NCBI RefSeq assembly: GCF_002118315.1
Contig: NZ_MTSZ01000001.1
Coordinates: forward strand, 62,001 to 126,000
Direction of reading: 5' to 3'
Source of the DNA: Kiloniella majae
GTDB taxonomy: Bacteria > Pseudomonadota > Alphaproteobacteria > Kiloniellales > Kiloniellaceae
DNA: 64,000 nt
This document shows positions 52,056 through 60,343 of the stretch, piece by piece (within the stretch, counting starts at the first letter, position 1; every line of letters begins with the position of its first letter). The position numbers were made by a program, and so were the translations under genes. Under the pieces are notes generated by a model. That model ran no database searches, was not told the DNA's origin, and saw only the letters and a list, made by a program, of their open reading frames with translations.

Positions 52056-54107
52056 ATGGCTCAGGTATTTTCAGGGAATTATTCGGGAATGTTGTTAGGT
52101 ATTGATACGGGTGGCACCTATACGGATGCGGTTCTTTTCACAGAAGAAGGCGGTGTGCTGCGGACCGCCAAGTCACTGACAACCAAACACGACCTGTCCA
52201 TCGGCATCTGTGATGCGGTCAACCGGATTATGGATCGCGAAGGCGACCAGATCCGCATGGTATCCCTGTCCACCACCCTTGCCACCAACGCCATTGTCGA
52301 AGCTCATGACAGCCCGGTCTGTCTGATCATGATCGGCTATGACAAGGGGTCACTCGACCGATCCAACCTCGGCACCGCCATTGGCAAGAACCCCTATGTC
52401 TTTATTGATGGCGGGCATACACCCCTGGGGGATGAGCAATCCCCGCTGGATATCGACGCAGTGAAACGGGCCATTGACGAACACGCCCCAAATGTATCCG
52501 CCTTTGCGGTTGCGGGCTATTTCTCGGTGCGCAATGCATCCCACGAAGAAGCCGTCCGCAACCTGATACTGGAAAAGACAGACCGCCCGGTGACCTGTGC
52601 CCACGAACTGTCATCGGGGCTGGATGCCCCGCGCCGCGCCCTCACCGCATTCCTGAATGCACAGTTGATCCCGCAACTGCATCAGCTGATCCATTCCGTC
52701 GATATCATGTTACAGGAAAAGGGCATCAAGGCCCCCGTGATGGTGGTCAAGGGCGACGGGTCACTGATATCTGCGCAAACCGCGCTGGAACGTCCGGTTG
52801 AAACTATTCTGTCCGGTCCTGCAGCCTCTGTGGTCGGGGCCAAGTATCTCTCTGGCGCCAGCGATGTCTTTGTGGTCGATATGGGCGGCACCACCACCGA
52901 TATCGCGATCTTGATGGATGGCGAACCCAAACTCAGCGAAGAAGGCGCCAACGTCGGCGGCTGGCGCACCATGGTCAAGGCCGTCGCCGTCAGCACCTAT
53001 GGACTGGGCGGCGACAGTGAAGTCGCCCTCAACCGCCCTAAAAAGGGCCTTACTATTGGTCCTCGACGGGCTTATCCCATTAGTCTGTTGGCGCAACAAC
53101 ACCCCGGGGTTCTGGGAGAACTACAACAACAGCTCCGTAATGATCGCATTGGCGAGCACGACGGGCGCTTTGCCCTGAAGCTGCGCGAACTCAACACCGC
53201 CCTGACCAGCCTGTCTCGGCTGGAGCTGGAAATATGGGAAAGTCTGGCCGATGGCCCCGTTGCCCTGAACAAGTTACTGGAACGTCCGGCCATGGCTGGC
53301 CCCTTGCAACGATTGATTGATCGCGGCCTCGTGATTAATGCGGGCCTAACCCCAAGTGACAGCAGCCATATACTGAACAAACAAAACAACTGGACCCGCG
53401 ATGGCGCCCTGCTCTGCGCGCAACTGTTTTTAAGACAATCCCAGCGCGATAATTACCTGTTGGGCGTCACCCCCGATGACCTTGCGGAAATGATTTATCA
53501 ACAAACAATCGTTCAGGCGGGTAAAACCATTCTCGATACTGCCTTTATCGAAGAAAACATTCCGCAGATGACCAATACCCAAAGTCTGGGCATGGCCCTG
53601 CTGGACAATGCGCTGCGAAACAAAGCAGATACCGATAAAGGCGACAGCAAAGGCACCTCTCCCCTTTTGGACTTTACCGTCAAACTGGGCAGAGGCATTG
53701 TGGCAACGGGCGCGCCGTCAGCCATCTATTACCCGGAAATCACCGCGCGCCTGAACACCGAACTGAACCTGCCGGAAAACGCCGATGTGTCAAACGCAGT
53801 CGGTGCCGTTTGCGGCGGCGTTGTCCAGAAATACACCGTCATGATCTCCTCCCCCGAAAAGGGCCGCTTCCGCACCCATATGGGCACCGAGCAAAAGAAC
53901 TTCACCGTCGCGCAAGACGCCATCGACTACGCCAAATCCCACGCAGAAGAAAAGGCCTATCAAATGGCAGAGGAAAGCGGTGCCACAGATATCATCGTAG
54001 AGGTCGACCAGTTCGATAAAATCATCACCGACGCCGGCGGCGACCAACTCTTCATCGAAAGCGCTATTATTGCAACGGCGAAGGGGCGGCCTGTTTTGAT
54101 GGGCTGA
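52056..54107 (+). CDS. Hydantoinase/oxoprolinase A-subunit family protein, without a B-subunit neighbour
   Basis: The 683-residue product has the Hydant_A_N domain (GIDTGGTYTDAVLFTEEGG, LSTTLATNAIVEAH) and the hydantoinase A ATPase-like domain (SGPAASVVGAKYLSG, VVDMGGTTTDIAILMDGEP, STYGLGGDSEV). The middle and C-terminal regions (about 330-683) differ from classical HyuA and include a possible winged-helix-like stretch (LELEIWESLADGPVALNKLLERPAMAGPLQRLIDRGLV). A later ATG at 52089 would start closer to the conserved domain. Classical enzymes need a HyuB partner; none is adjacent, so this belongs to a stand-alone type of unknown substrate. Sequence is notably GC-rich. Confidence 0.83.
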   Translation: MAQVFSGNYSGMLLGIDTGGTYTDAVLFTEEGGVLRTAKSLTTKHDLSIGICDAVNRIMDREGDQIRMVSLSTTLATNAIVEAHDSPVCLIMIGYDKGSLDRSNLGTAIGKNPYVFIDGGHTPLGDEQSPLDIDAVKRAIDEHAPNVSAFAVAGYFSVRNASHEEAVRNLILEKTDRPVTCAHELSSGLDAPRRALTAFLNAQLIPQLHQLIHSVDIMLQEKGIKAPVMVVKGDGSLISAQTALERPVETILSGPAASVVGAKYLSGASDVFVVDMGGTTTDIAILMDGEPKLSEEGANVGGWRTMVKAVAVSTYGLGGDSEVALNRPKKGLTIGPRRAYPISLLAQQHPGVLGELQQQLRNDRIGEHDGRFALKLRELNTALTSLSRLELEIWESLADGPVALNKLLERPAMAGPLQRLIDRGLVINAGLTPSDSSHILNKQNNWTRDGALLCAQLFLRQSQRDNYLLGVTPDDLAEMIYQQTIVQAGKTILDTAFIEENIPQMTNTQSLGMALLDNALRNKADTDKGDSKGTSPLLDFTVKLGRGIVATGAPSAIYYPEITARLNTELNLPENADVSNAVGAVCGGVVQKYTVMISSPEKGRFRTHMGTEQKNFTVAQDAIDYAKSHAEEKAYQMAEESGATDIIVEVDQFDKIITDAGGDQLFIESAIIATAKGRPVLMG

Positions 54108-54295
54108 TGGGGGTCGCAAAACATCATCATAGGTTGTATTTTCAGTATTTTCCTATACTGTTTGATTTGTTATTGGAACGTCTGCTTCCAACCCATAGCG
54201 GTCCTCATCGTTCAGATGGCAGAACGACAACTATGCATACAAAGTTACTGTCGCCCTATAAATGTGCTAAGGTAGCAAAATAGAAGGAGATCAAT

Positions 54296-54667
54296 GTGGT
54301 GCTCATCCGTGCTTGTCCAATTCTTCCAAGTTCTGATTTTGAGACGACGAAAAAATTCTACAGCGATTTAGGATTCGAGTTTGGGTCTGAATATCTCGAA
54401 GAAGGATATTTGATCCTTCATCGAGATAAGATTGAGTTGCATTTTTTCAAGTCCCCTCAACATGTTGCAGAAACTTCAGATCATGGTGTTTTTGTCAGGG
54501 TTGATGACGCTAGCGTTCTTTCCAACGAATACAAAGCTCTAAATTTACCAGTTGAAGGCATCCCGCGGTTTACGGAAGCCGAAAACAAACCTTGGGGTAT
54601 TTGCGAGCTAGCAGTCATCGACACTGATGGCAACTTGATTCGAGTAGGTCACATTATGGATACCTGA
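54296..54667 (+). CDS. VOC superfamily protein, bleomycin-resistance-like
   Basis: The 123-residue product starts at a GTG with AAGGAGA 5 bases upstream. It has the bleomycin resistance protein layout: ACPILPSSDFETTKKFYSDLGFEFGSEYLEEGYLILHRDKIELHFF, then DHGVFVRVDDASVLSNEYKALN and WGICELAVIDTDGNLIRVGHIM. These dimeric proteins sequester bleomycin-type drugs; without experiment it is only a family assignment. It is a single gene in a 680-base gap, more AT-rich than the hydantoinase gene before it. Confidence 0.8.
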   Translation: MVLIRACPILPSSDFETTKKFYSDLGFEFGSEYLEEGYLILHRDKIELHFFKSPQHVAETSDHGVFVRVDDASVLSNEYKALNLPVEGIPRFTEAENKPWGICELAVIDTDGNLIRVGHIMDT

Positions 54668-54780
54668 TCTGGTAAGTTTGGGCTCAGAGTTGTCGTTCGC
54701 TTCGAATTCAACTAACTTCCGCTTCTGGCACTAAGCAGCTAAAAAACATACTGTAACCGTCCCAGAACAAACTTTTACCA

Positions 54781-55320
54781 TCACCCCAAAATCACACCGC
54801 TTGTCACTCCACTAATCATCGCCCCGGTATTAATCGGGTGGTATATTGGCATTGGCGGGCGGGTGGCGTTTTCGACCCTTCGGTGGATCCATTGTCGGTC
54901 TTCCATGCGTCGTAGGGACTGTGACAAGGCGCGGTCTGTGATGGTGGATAGATTGCGCTTGATCTCACTGAATTGACTTGGCTTTTGTAGGGTTGCCAGA
55001 ACGGGCAAGGTCCAGGATCTGCGTATCAAGTCCTGCTCTGATTCTTCCGAAACATCCAGAATTTTACTCGCCATTTCGGCTGCGACTTTGCCCAGCGGGG
55101 TCAGGCGGAATTCCGGGCGCAGGGGGTGCCCGTGGCCGGGGTTGCGTTCCAACAGGCCGATATTGATCAGATGATCCATACTTTGTGCGAAGGCCGTTCG
55201 GCTTGCGCCCGTTGCGCTCAGCAAGGGGGCTTGCCGCCCCGGAACGCCAGCGTGGAGCTTTGCAAGGATGGGCAGCGCCCATGCCCGTGATGTGATGTTG
55301 ACAAATACATTTATGTCCAT
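54781..55320 (-). CDS. Double HxlR-type winged-helix transcriptional regulator
   Basis: The 179-residue product appears to hold two HxlR-like winged helices in tandem: residues about 8-80 (SRAWALPILAKLHAG...GASRTAFAQSMDHLINIGLLERNPGHGHPLRPEFRLTPLG) and about 98-168 (RRSWTLPVLATLQKPSQFSEIKRNLSTITDRALSQSLRRMEDRQWIHRRV). The W-x-LP-x-L-x-L pattern recurs in both. HxlR proteins usually form dimers; here one chain may supply both DNA-binding units. It is divergent from a VOC gene, with a dyad in the gap. Confidence 0.82.
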   Translation of the reverse strand: MDINVFVNITSRAWALPILAKLHAGVPGRQAPLLSATGASRTAFAQSMDHLINIGLLERNPGHGHPLRPEFRLTPLGKVAAEMASKILDVSEESEQDLIRRSWTLPVLATLQKPSQFSEIKRNLSTITDRALSQSLRRMEDRQWIHRRVENATRPPMPIYHPINTGAMISGVTSGVILG

Positions 55321-55324
55321 AAAG

Positions 55325-55337
55325 TATAGTTACTATA
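55325..55337. promoter_or_regulatory. TATAGT-T-ACTATA dyad between the HxlR-type gene and a VOC gene
   Basis: A perfect 6-bp dyad around one base, 5 bases from the HxlR-type start codon and 68 from the VOC start. HxlR-family operators commonly contain GTA...TAC arms, as here (AGTATAGTTACTAT). It overlaps the regulator leader, suggesting autorepression. Confidence 0.55.
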
Positions 55338-55404
55338 TTTTAAGAAGACAAGAAAGCCCTAAAGGAAAAACCCCGGAAATGAAAAGCTCAGTAAAGGAAA
55401 AGAT

Positions 55405-55779
55405 ATGTCGCTCGTAAATTTGAATGAAATGATCACAATTGCAATGTCGGTCACTGACCGTCACAAAAGTGCGGATTGGTACCAGGAAATGCTCGGCTTT
55501 GAGCTTATGTATCATGCGGATGAAGCCGGCTGGTCAGAGATTAGAACCAACACACAAAACGTGACAATCGGTCTGGGCGAACACACAAAACCGGCACCGG
55601 GAAACTGTGTTCCTGTGTTTGGCATTCCTGACCTTGATGCCGCACGGGGCAAGATGGAAGATGCCGGCGTTCGATTTGATGGCCCAACAGACGTGGTTGA
55701 AGGCATGGTCAAAACGGCGACCTTTTATGACCCCGACAACAATGCGCTTATGCTTGCCGAAGATATATCAGGGGATTGA
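55405..55779 (+). CDS. VOC superfamily (glyoxalase-like) protein
   Basis: The 124-residue product has two VOC modules: ITIAMSVTDRHKSADWYQEMLGFELMYHADEAGWSEIRTN and PVFGIPDLDAARGKMEDAGVRFDGPTDVVEGMVKTATFYDPDNNALMLAED. A metal-binding role is likely, substrate unknown. GGAAA sits upstream of the start. It is divergent from the double HxlR-type regulator, which probably controls it. Confidence 0.82.
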   Translation: MSLVNLNEMITIAMSVTDRHKSADWYQEMLGFELMYHADEAGWSEIRTNTQNVTIGLGEHTKPAPGNCVPVFGIPDLDAARGKMEDAGVRFDGPTDVVEGMVKTATFYDPDNNALMLAEDISGD

Positions 55780-55921
55780 TCTGGGGCTGTGGGCTGATAG
55801 GCCTTAGGCCTCGTTCTTTTTGAGGCTATTCTCTGAACTTCTTTATTGGAGCTCGTTATCAGGGCCAGTATGGGCGGCGAACCACCCTATACTGGCCACC
55901 CCATATTGGCCGATAATTTTC
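55780..55921. other. Intergenic hairpins between the VOC and quinone reductase genes
   Basis: GGCCAGTAT (55863-55871) pairs perfectly with ATACTGGCC (55889-55897), extended inward by GGG/CCC, and a third related copy CCATATTGGCC follows at 55901-55911. A smaller GCCTC/GAGGC hairpin lies at 55808-55826. Neither is followed by a T-run; they may act as bidirectional transcript ends for the converging genes. Confidence 0.5.
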
Positions 55922-56926
55922 TTATAGTTCTATAACAACTTTACCAACGGCGTTACCACTTGTCAGATGGCTATAGGCTTCGTTCACATCCATGAAGCCA
56001 AAATGATTTGGATCCACCAAAGGTGTCAGCCCCCCTTGATCCACAATCTCTGCAAGGGTGGATAAGGCAATGTTATGGTCCTCGCGCTTATGATTGTGCA
56101 ACATTGGAATAAGCATAAACACCACATGAAGGGACAGACCTTTAAAATGTGCCGGAGTTAAATCAAGCTCTGTCATCGCAACGGTTGTTGCAACGTTGCC
56201 GTTTAGTGATGCAGCTTCAAAAGAATTAAGCATGTTAGGCCCGCCAACGGTGTCAAAAACAACATCGAAACCAGCGCCTTTGGTATATTGAGCCACATAA
56301 TCAGAAACGGCTTCTTCCCGGAAATCAATGGCCGTTGCGCCATAGCCTCTAATCGCGTCAAGCTGTTCCGTGCCGGTTCCTGTGGCGTAAACATCTGCGC
56401 CAAAATATTTTGCAAGCTGAACAACAACATGTCCAACACCACCAGCGCCGCCGTGAACAAGGATCATTTGCCCGTTTTTGGCCCCTGCACGCTTTAGACC
56501 TTCAAGTGCCGTAATACCAACCAGAGGAAGCGCAGCGGCTTCGCGCATGGACAGACCTTTAGGCTTACGAGCAATCAAATTAGCATCAGCAAGTATGAAT
56601 TCCGCTAAGGCCCCTTGCAATTCAGCAAGACCGCCCGCACAGCCATACACTTCATCACCGATGGTATACTCTGTTACCCCTTCGCCGACAGCCTCTACCG
56701 TTCCAGCAAAATCCATTCCAAGAACAGCAGGTAAGTCGGGTGCTATGGGTAAGTTTTCTTGCCCCATTTCCCGGATCATCGTATCGACGGTATTAACGCT
56801 TGTTGCAGAAACTCGGACGATTACGTGGCCAGGCTTAAGTTCTGGGGTTGGTATGTCTGCTTGTTCAAATTTAGCATTCTCACCGTAACTATTAAGAATC
56901 ATTGCTTTCATAAGTTGGGTTTTCAT
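55922..56926 (-). CDS. Zinc-independent medium-chain reductase, quinone oxidoreductase family
   Basis: From the second ATG (56926; GGAG 7 bases upstream; an ATG one codon earlier also possible) the product has 334 residues. It has the MDR GroES-like domain (KAMILNSYGENAKFEQADIPTPELKPGHVIVRVSATSVNTVD) and a Rossmann domain with LVHGGAGGVGHVVVQLAKYFGADVYATG. The zinc-binding cysteines of alcohol dehydrogenases are absent, placing it with quinone/enone reductases that use NADPH. It is a single gene; a divergent regulator is not adjacent. Confidence 0.85.
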   Translation of the reverse strand: MKTQLMKAMILNSYGENAKFEQADIPTPELKPGHVIVRVSATSVNTVDTMIREMGQENLPIAPDLPAVLGMDFAGTVEAVGEGVTEYTIGDEVYGCAGGLAELQGALAEFILADANLIARKPKGLSMREAAALPLVGITALEGLKRAGAKNGQMILVHGGAGGVGHVVVQLAKYFGADVYATGTGTEQLDAIRGYGATAIDFREEAVSDYVAQYTKGAGFDVVFDTVGGPNMLNSFEAASLNGNVATTVAMTELDLTPAHFKGLSLHVVFMLIPMLHNHKREDHNIALSTLAEIVDQGGLTPLVDPNHFGFMDVNEAYSHLTSGNAVGKVVIEL

Positions 56927-57052
56927 CATTTGGCTCCAAAGGTTTATCTAGAGCCAATCTAATCACTATCAAAATAGATATAAATGACATTTAAAAGAAT
57001 TCAGTATTCGTAATATCTATATAATCAAGCATGAGACATTTGACGTCTTAGA

Positions 57053-57661
57053 TCAGGAATAGGTCATCCGGAACGTAAGGCAGATGCGCTCGCCAGTTGG
57101 CTTGTTGGTCTTGGGGATCTGATGCAGCCAGTAGTGTTGGGTTTCGCCCTTCATCAATAACAGATTGCCCGCTTTCAGGTTGATATCGAACGGCAAGGTC
57201 GCGCCTGATTTTGGCTTGAATTGAAAAATCCGATCTCCGCCAAAGCTGAGCGAGGCGATGGCCGGGTTTGTGCCCAACTCTGCTTCGTCATCCGCATGCC
57301 ACGCGACGCTATCACGCTCGTGACGGTAGAGATTGCAAAGCGCGCTGTTATAGGTAAACCCGGTTAAGTGTTCCACCCGTTGCTTAAGGCTTAACAGCAA
57401 AGGCGTCATCGGCCTTGCCGGCATGTGCAGACGCGAATAGGTATAGTCCGAATCCCCGTACCATTGCTGTAAACGGGGGATCGGCACGGTCCGACCATGG
57501 AGGGAGATATGCGCTTGCTGCCAATCCAGGTCGGCTTTCAGCAGCTCAAAAATCTCTGCACTTTCATCAGTCGAATAGGCATTGGGAAAACAGGAAATAT
57601 CGGCTTGTGGGGCAGGATAGTGAATCACCTTCGTATCCGGTGTGTCCGGTGTATCTGGCAA
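57053..57661 (-). CDS. alkB: AlkB-like 2-oxoglutarate/Fe(II) dioxygenase
   Basis: The product is about 202 residues if translation starts at the TTG at 57661, which has GGGGGAGG 5 bases upstream; an in-frame GTG at 57676 is the alternative. It is an AlkB-family dioxygenase: NLYRHERDSVAWHADDEAELG (iron ligands His and Asp), ASLSFGGDRIFQFK, GETQHYWLHQIPK (second His) and GERICLTFR (2-oxoglutarate arginine). AlkB enzymes demethylate N1-methyladenine and N3-methylcytosine in DNA or RNA. The N-terminus has a short DTP repeat. It lies about 30 bases after the HTH gene, probably in one transcript. Confidence 0.86.
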   Translation of the reverse strand: MPDTPDTPDTKVIHYPAPQADISCFPNAYSTDESAEIFELLKADLDWQQAHISLHGRTVPIPRLQQWYGDSDYTYSRLHMPARPMTPLLLSLKQRVEHLTGFTYNSALCNLYRHERDSVAWHADDEAELGTNPAIASLSFGGDRIFQFKPKSGATLPFDINLKAGNLLLMKGETQHYWLHQIPKTNKPTGERICLTFRMTYS

Positions 57662-57690
57662 TCTACCCTCCCCCACTTAGCGTAACGAAC

Positions 57691-58299
57691 CTATGAAGTG
57701 GCTGTCTCTTCTGCGTCAGTGTCTTCCTCGAAAACCTCTTCCTCGACGGGCTCTTCCTCTGCTGCCTCGGTCTTTACTGCTTCGGCTTTTACTGTCTGGG
57801 ACTCTATAGTTTCTGTCTTGACAGTTTCTGCCCAGGCGAGACGGTTGGCTTCGCTATCTTCCTTGTCCCCAAGAAAGTTCTGATAACTATCGGGATCGAA
57901 GGTGACGGGAGCCAATATGATGCCTTCTCTTTTAAGCTCTATGCGTGCGCGGGTAATAACCGTGCTGTAGAGCTTGTGATAGCGAAATAGCTTGAAGAAG
58001 TCCGGCTTCCATTCTTTAAACACTTTATTGCCGAGGTAACGTATAACGGGAACGCTTTCGGGCTTGCCCTTCGCTTCGACGATATCGTCAACGGTTGCCA
58101 TAAGGTCTTCGACATAATCCTCGATCGATTCTTCGAGTTTGAGTAGTTCTGTGGCCTTTTCATCAGGAATTTCGGACTTTCCCTGTACCCAGCTAAAAAG
58201 ATCTCGTGCCGGGACTCTGAGAACGCCAGCGGCCTCGCGGTGGGTCATGCCCATTCCAAAGATAATATCATCCATCTGATCTGGTGTAAGTTTTGACAA
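57691..58299 (-). CDS. Helix-turn-helix protein with acidic C-terminal tail
   Basis: The 202-residue product has an N-terminal XRE-like helix-turn-helix (TPDQMDDIIFGMGMTHREAAGVLRVPARDLFSWVQGKSEIPDEKATELLKLEE, about 5-57), a central conserved domain (VIRYLGNKVFKEWKPDFFKLFRYHKLYSTVITRARIELKREGIIL), and a low-complexity tail from about 155 on, rich in Glu with repeated TVK.E units. No known family was recognised. It lies just upstream of the AlkB-like gene on the same strand and may regulate it or act in the same process. Confidence 0.72.
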   Translation of the reverse strand: MSKLTPDQMDDIIFGMGMTHREAAGVLRVPARDLFSWVQGKSEIPDEKATELLKLEESIEDYVEDLMATVDDIVEAKGKPESVPVIRYLGNKVFKEWKPDFFKLFRYHKLYSTVITRARIELKREGIILAPVTFDPDSYQNFLGDKEDSEANRLAWAETVKTETIESQTVKAEAVKTEAAEEEPVEEEVFEEDTDAEETATS

Positions 58300-58573
58300 T
58301 TTGTAACGTCCTGTTTTGTATAGGTATTGCTAAAACAACGTAAACAGTAATAGCAATAAGGTTAGCAGGCCTCACCCGTGTTGAAATCAAAGGTATGGTA
58401 TGAGACCCAATCGTTCTGGCGCCTGTGTAGCATGATCTGGCAGATTATGAACATATTATTTCAAAAGAGTTATGGCGACGGCCAAAGGATAAGCCACAAA
58501 TAAGAAAATGCTTCTTATCTCTCTGCTTATGACGCAAAAATTTTAATGTGCCACAATTATATCCACAATCCTA
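58300..58573. other. Intergenic stretch upstream of the HTH/AlkB pair
   Basis: 274 bases with no gene or recognisable signal beyond the presumed promoter of the leftward HTH gene near 58310-58370. The PilZ gene ends at its right edge. Confidence 0.35.
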
Positions 58574-58990
58574 TTACCTCAACCGCCCCAGAACGATCTT
58601 TTCCAGCGTATTAAAGTCTTTGTTGCCGATGTTCACAAAGCGGGCGCCGAGCTTTCCGTGGTCGGCATCGGCACGGCGGATTTCGATATCGATCAAAAAG
58701 GGATCAGCTTTTTTCAGCAGGATTTCGAGGCTGACGATATCACCGACTTTAAGGCCCAATCCTTCGATATCCAGCTTTTCACCGTCGTCAACGATAACAT
58801 CCATATCGCCGTATTCTTCAAGGTCAGTTTCTTCCCCCTTGATGCCAACCCCGCCCGGACTGATATCATTAATGGTCACGCGCACGCCCTTGAGAATGGC
58901 ATCCAGTCCCTTTAACTTTGCGGCAAGTTTCACTGCGCGGCGATGGTCGCGTCTTCTTTCTTTACTATAAACCGCTACTACCTTCGCCAT
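58574..58990 (-). CDS. PilZ domain protein (putative c-di-GMP effector)
   Basis: The 138-residue product has the PilZ c-di-GMP binding motifs: the arginine switch RRDHRRAVKL near the N-terminus (about residues 13-22) and DISPGGVGI (about 42-50), followed by the beta-barrel. PilZ proteins alter motility, polysaccharide synthesis or other outputs on binding c-di-GMP. The downstream partner is unknown. It is a single gene, divergent from the FemAB-like gene, with repeat copy D in the gap. Confidence 0.87.
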   Translation of the reverse strand: MAKVVAVYSKERRRDHRRAVKLAAKLKGLDAILKGVRVTINDISPGGVGIKGEETDLEEYGDMDVIVDDGEKLDIEGLGLKVGDIVSLEILLKKADPFLIDIEIRRADADHGKLGARFVNIGNKDFNTLEKIVLGRLR

Positions 58991-59012
58991 AAAATCTTAA
59001 ATCCCATCATTC

Positions 59013-59114
59013 TAGTCATCCAATCTAACTCTTTCTTATCGTTGTTTCATCGTTCGTGTAGGTCACCTACACGTCTCTCTTCACGCCTTAAGTAAAAGCT
59101 AGGTTTAATGACTA
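59013..59114 (+). repeat. TAG...CTA inverted-repeat element, copy D
   Basis: A 102-bp copy between the PilZ and FemAB-like genes. Terminal repeats match at 19 of 25 positions (left end TAGTCATCCAATCTAACTCT). The centre CGTGTAGGT-C-ACCTACACG (59055-59073) is a perfect 9-bp hairpin, followed by CTCTTCACGCCTTAAG. Confidence 0.85.
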
Positions 59115-59232
59115 ACGTTAAAAGTTGCATAAGAATAGCACGAATATATCGGGAAATCATTTACAAAGCCATAGATAAAGCATTAAGGATAATAGATGAT
59201 TCGCCAAAAAAATAGCTAACAACAGCTCTTCT

Positions 59233-60267
59233 ATGCCTCAAAAACAGACGTCACAAAAACAGACCAAACCAACCGCCAAAGCATCAGGCACATCACCGGA
59301 CGCAAAGGTATTGGATATCAAGTGGAACGACGTTTCCGTGCGCCAGTGGCGGGACCTCGTGCGCAAGGCAGAGCAATCAAACCTGTTGCAAAGCTGGCCC
59401 TATGCACAAGCCGTCTTGTTGACCGAACGTCTGGTCGGAAAATTTGCCACCATTTACTGGCAGGGGCGAATTGTCGGTATCTGTCAGGTGCTGGAACAAA
59501 AGCTGTTGGGCGTATTTCACAAGGTACGGCTCTATCGCGGGCCGCTGTGGCTGGAACCCAATATCCCGCAAGAGGTTCACGAATTCTTCTGGGCGGAAAT
59601 CCAGAAACGCTATCCCGCACGTCCCTGGCGGTTTCGATACTTCCTGCCGGAAATGCCGGATACAGAAGAAAACCGTGCCTTGCTGGCGAAGTTTGACCTC
59701 AACCCTATTCAGACCGATGGCTATTCATCGATCTGGCTGGACCTGACTCAGCCCGAAGAAACCCTGCGCGCGAACCTGAAACAGAACTGGCGCAATACCC
59801 TTAACCAGTCAGAGAAAAAAGGCCTGTCACTCGATCTGGATACTGAGGGCAAGCACCTGAACTGGCTGTTGAAACTCAGCGAGATGGACAAGATCCTCAA
59901 GGAATTCAAAGGTCCAAGCCCCGCGTTGGTTGCGCACCTGAAACGCTTTACCAAAGACCGGGGTGATTTCCTGTTGATGCGTGCCTTACAAAATCCTCAA
60001 AAAGGCCAAGATAAAGAAGCTGTCGGTGCCATTCTGTTGTTCCTGCACGAAGGCAGCGCAACCTATCTGGTGGGGTGGAACTCGCAGGAAGGACGCGATG
60101 CCCGTGCGCACAATTACCTGTTGTGGAATGCCCTGTTAGAGCTGAAAAAGCGTGACGTCAAATGGCTAGATCTCGGCGGGATCAACCCCGATGACGCCAA
60201 GGGCGTCACCTATTTCAAAAAAGGCCTCGGTGGCACCCCCTTTACCCTCGTCGGCAGCTACAACTAG
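59233..60267 (+). CDS. FemAB-like GNAT-fold acyltransferase
   Basis: The 344-residue product has two GNAT-like halves as in FemAB/BioF2-type acyltransferases: SNLLQSWPYAQAVLLTERLVGKFATIYWQGRIVGICQVLEQK, LYRGPLWLEPN, then LKQNWRNTLNQSEKKGLSLDL and GAILLFLHEGSATYLVGWNSQEGRDARAHNYLLWNALLELKKRDVKWLDLGGINPDDAKGVTYFKKGLGG. FemAB enzymes add amino acids from aminoacyl-tRNA to lipid II in Gram-positives; Gram-negative relatives serve in capsule, exopolysaccharide or lipid modification. Role here unknown. No ribosome site is evident. Confidence 0.82.
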   Translation: MPQKQTSQKQTKPTAKASGTSPDAKVLDIKWNDVSVRQWRDLVRKAEQSNLLQSWPYAQAVLLTERLVGKFATIYWQGRIVGICQVLEQKLLGVFHKVRLYRGPLWLEPNIPQEVHEFFWAEIQKRYPARPWRFRYFLPEMPDTEENRALLAKFDLNPIQTDGYSSIWLDLTQPEETLRANLKQNWRNTLNQSEKKGLSLDLDTEGKHLNWLLKLSEMDKILKEFKGPSPALVAHLKRFTKDRGDFLLMRALQNPQKGQDKEAVGAILLFLHEGSATYLVGWNSQEGRDARAHNYLLWNALLELKKRDVKWLDLGGINPDDAKGVTYFKKGLGGTPFTLVGSYN

Positions 60268-60343
60268 GTGGCGAGAGACACTGTCTGGTTATAACGACTT
60301 CTAACTATAACCGATTTACTCTTCCATCTATTTAACTGTTCAA

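Noticed and set aside
52682-53102. Several minus-strand frames of 100-113 codons opposite the hydantoinase gene
   Set aside because: The GC-rich coding strand produces long antisense frames; none carries a recognisable motif or ribosome site.
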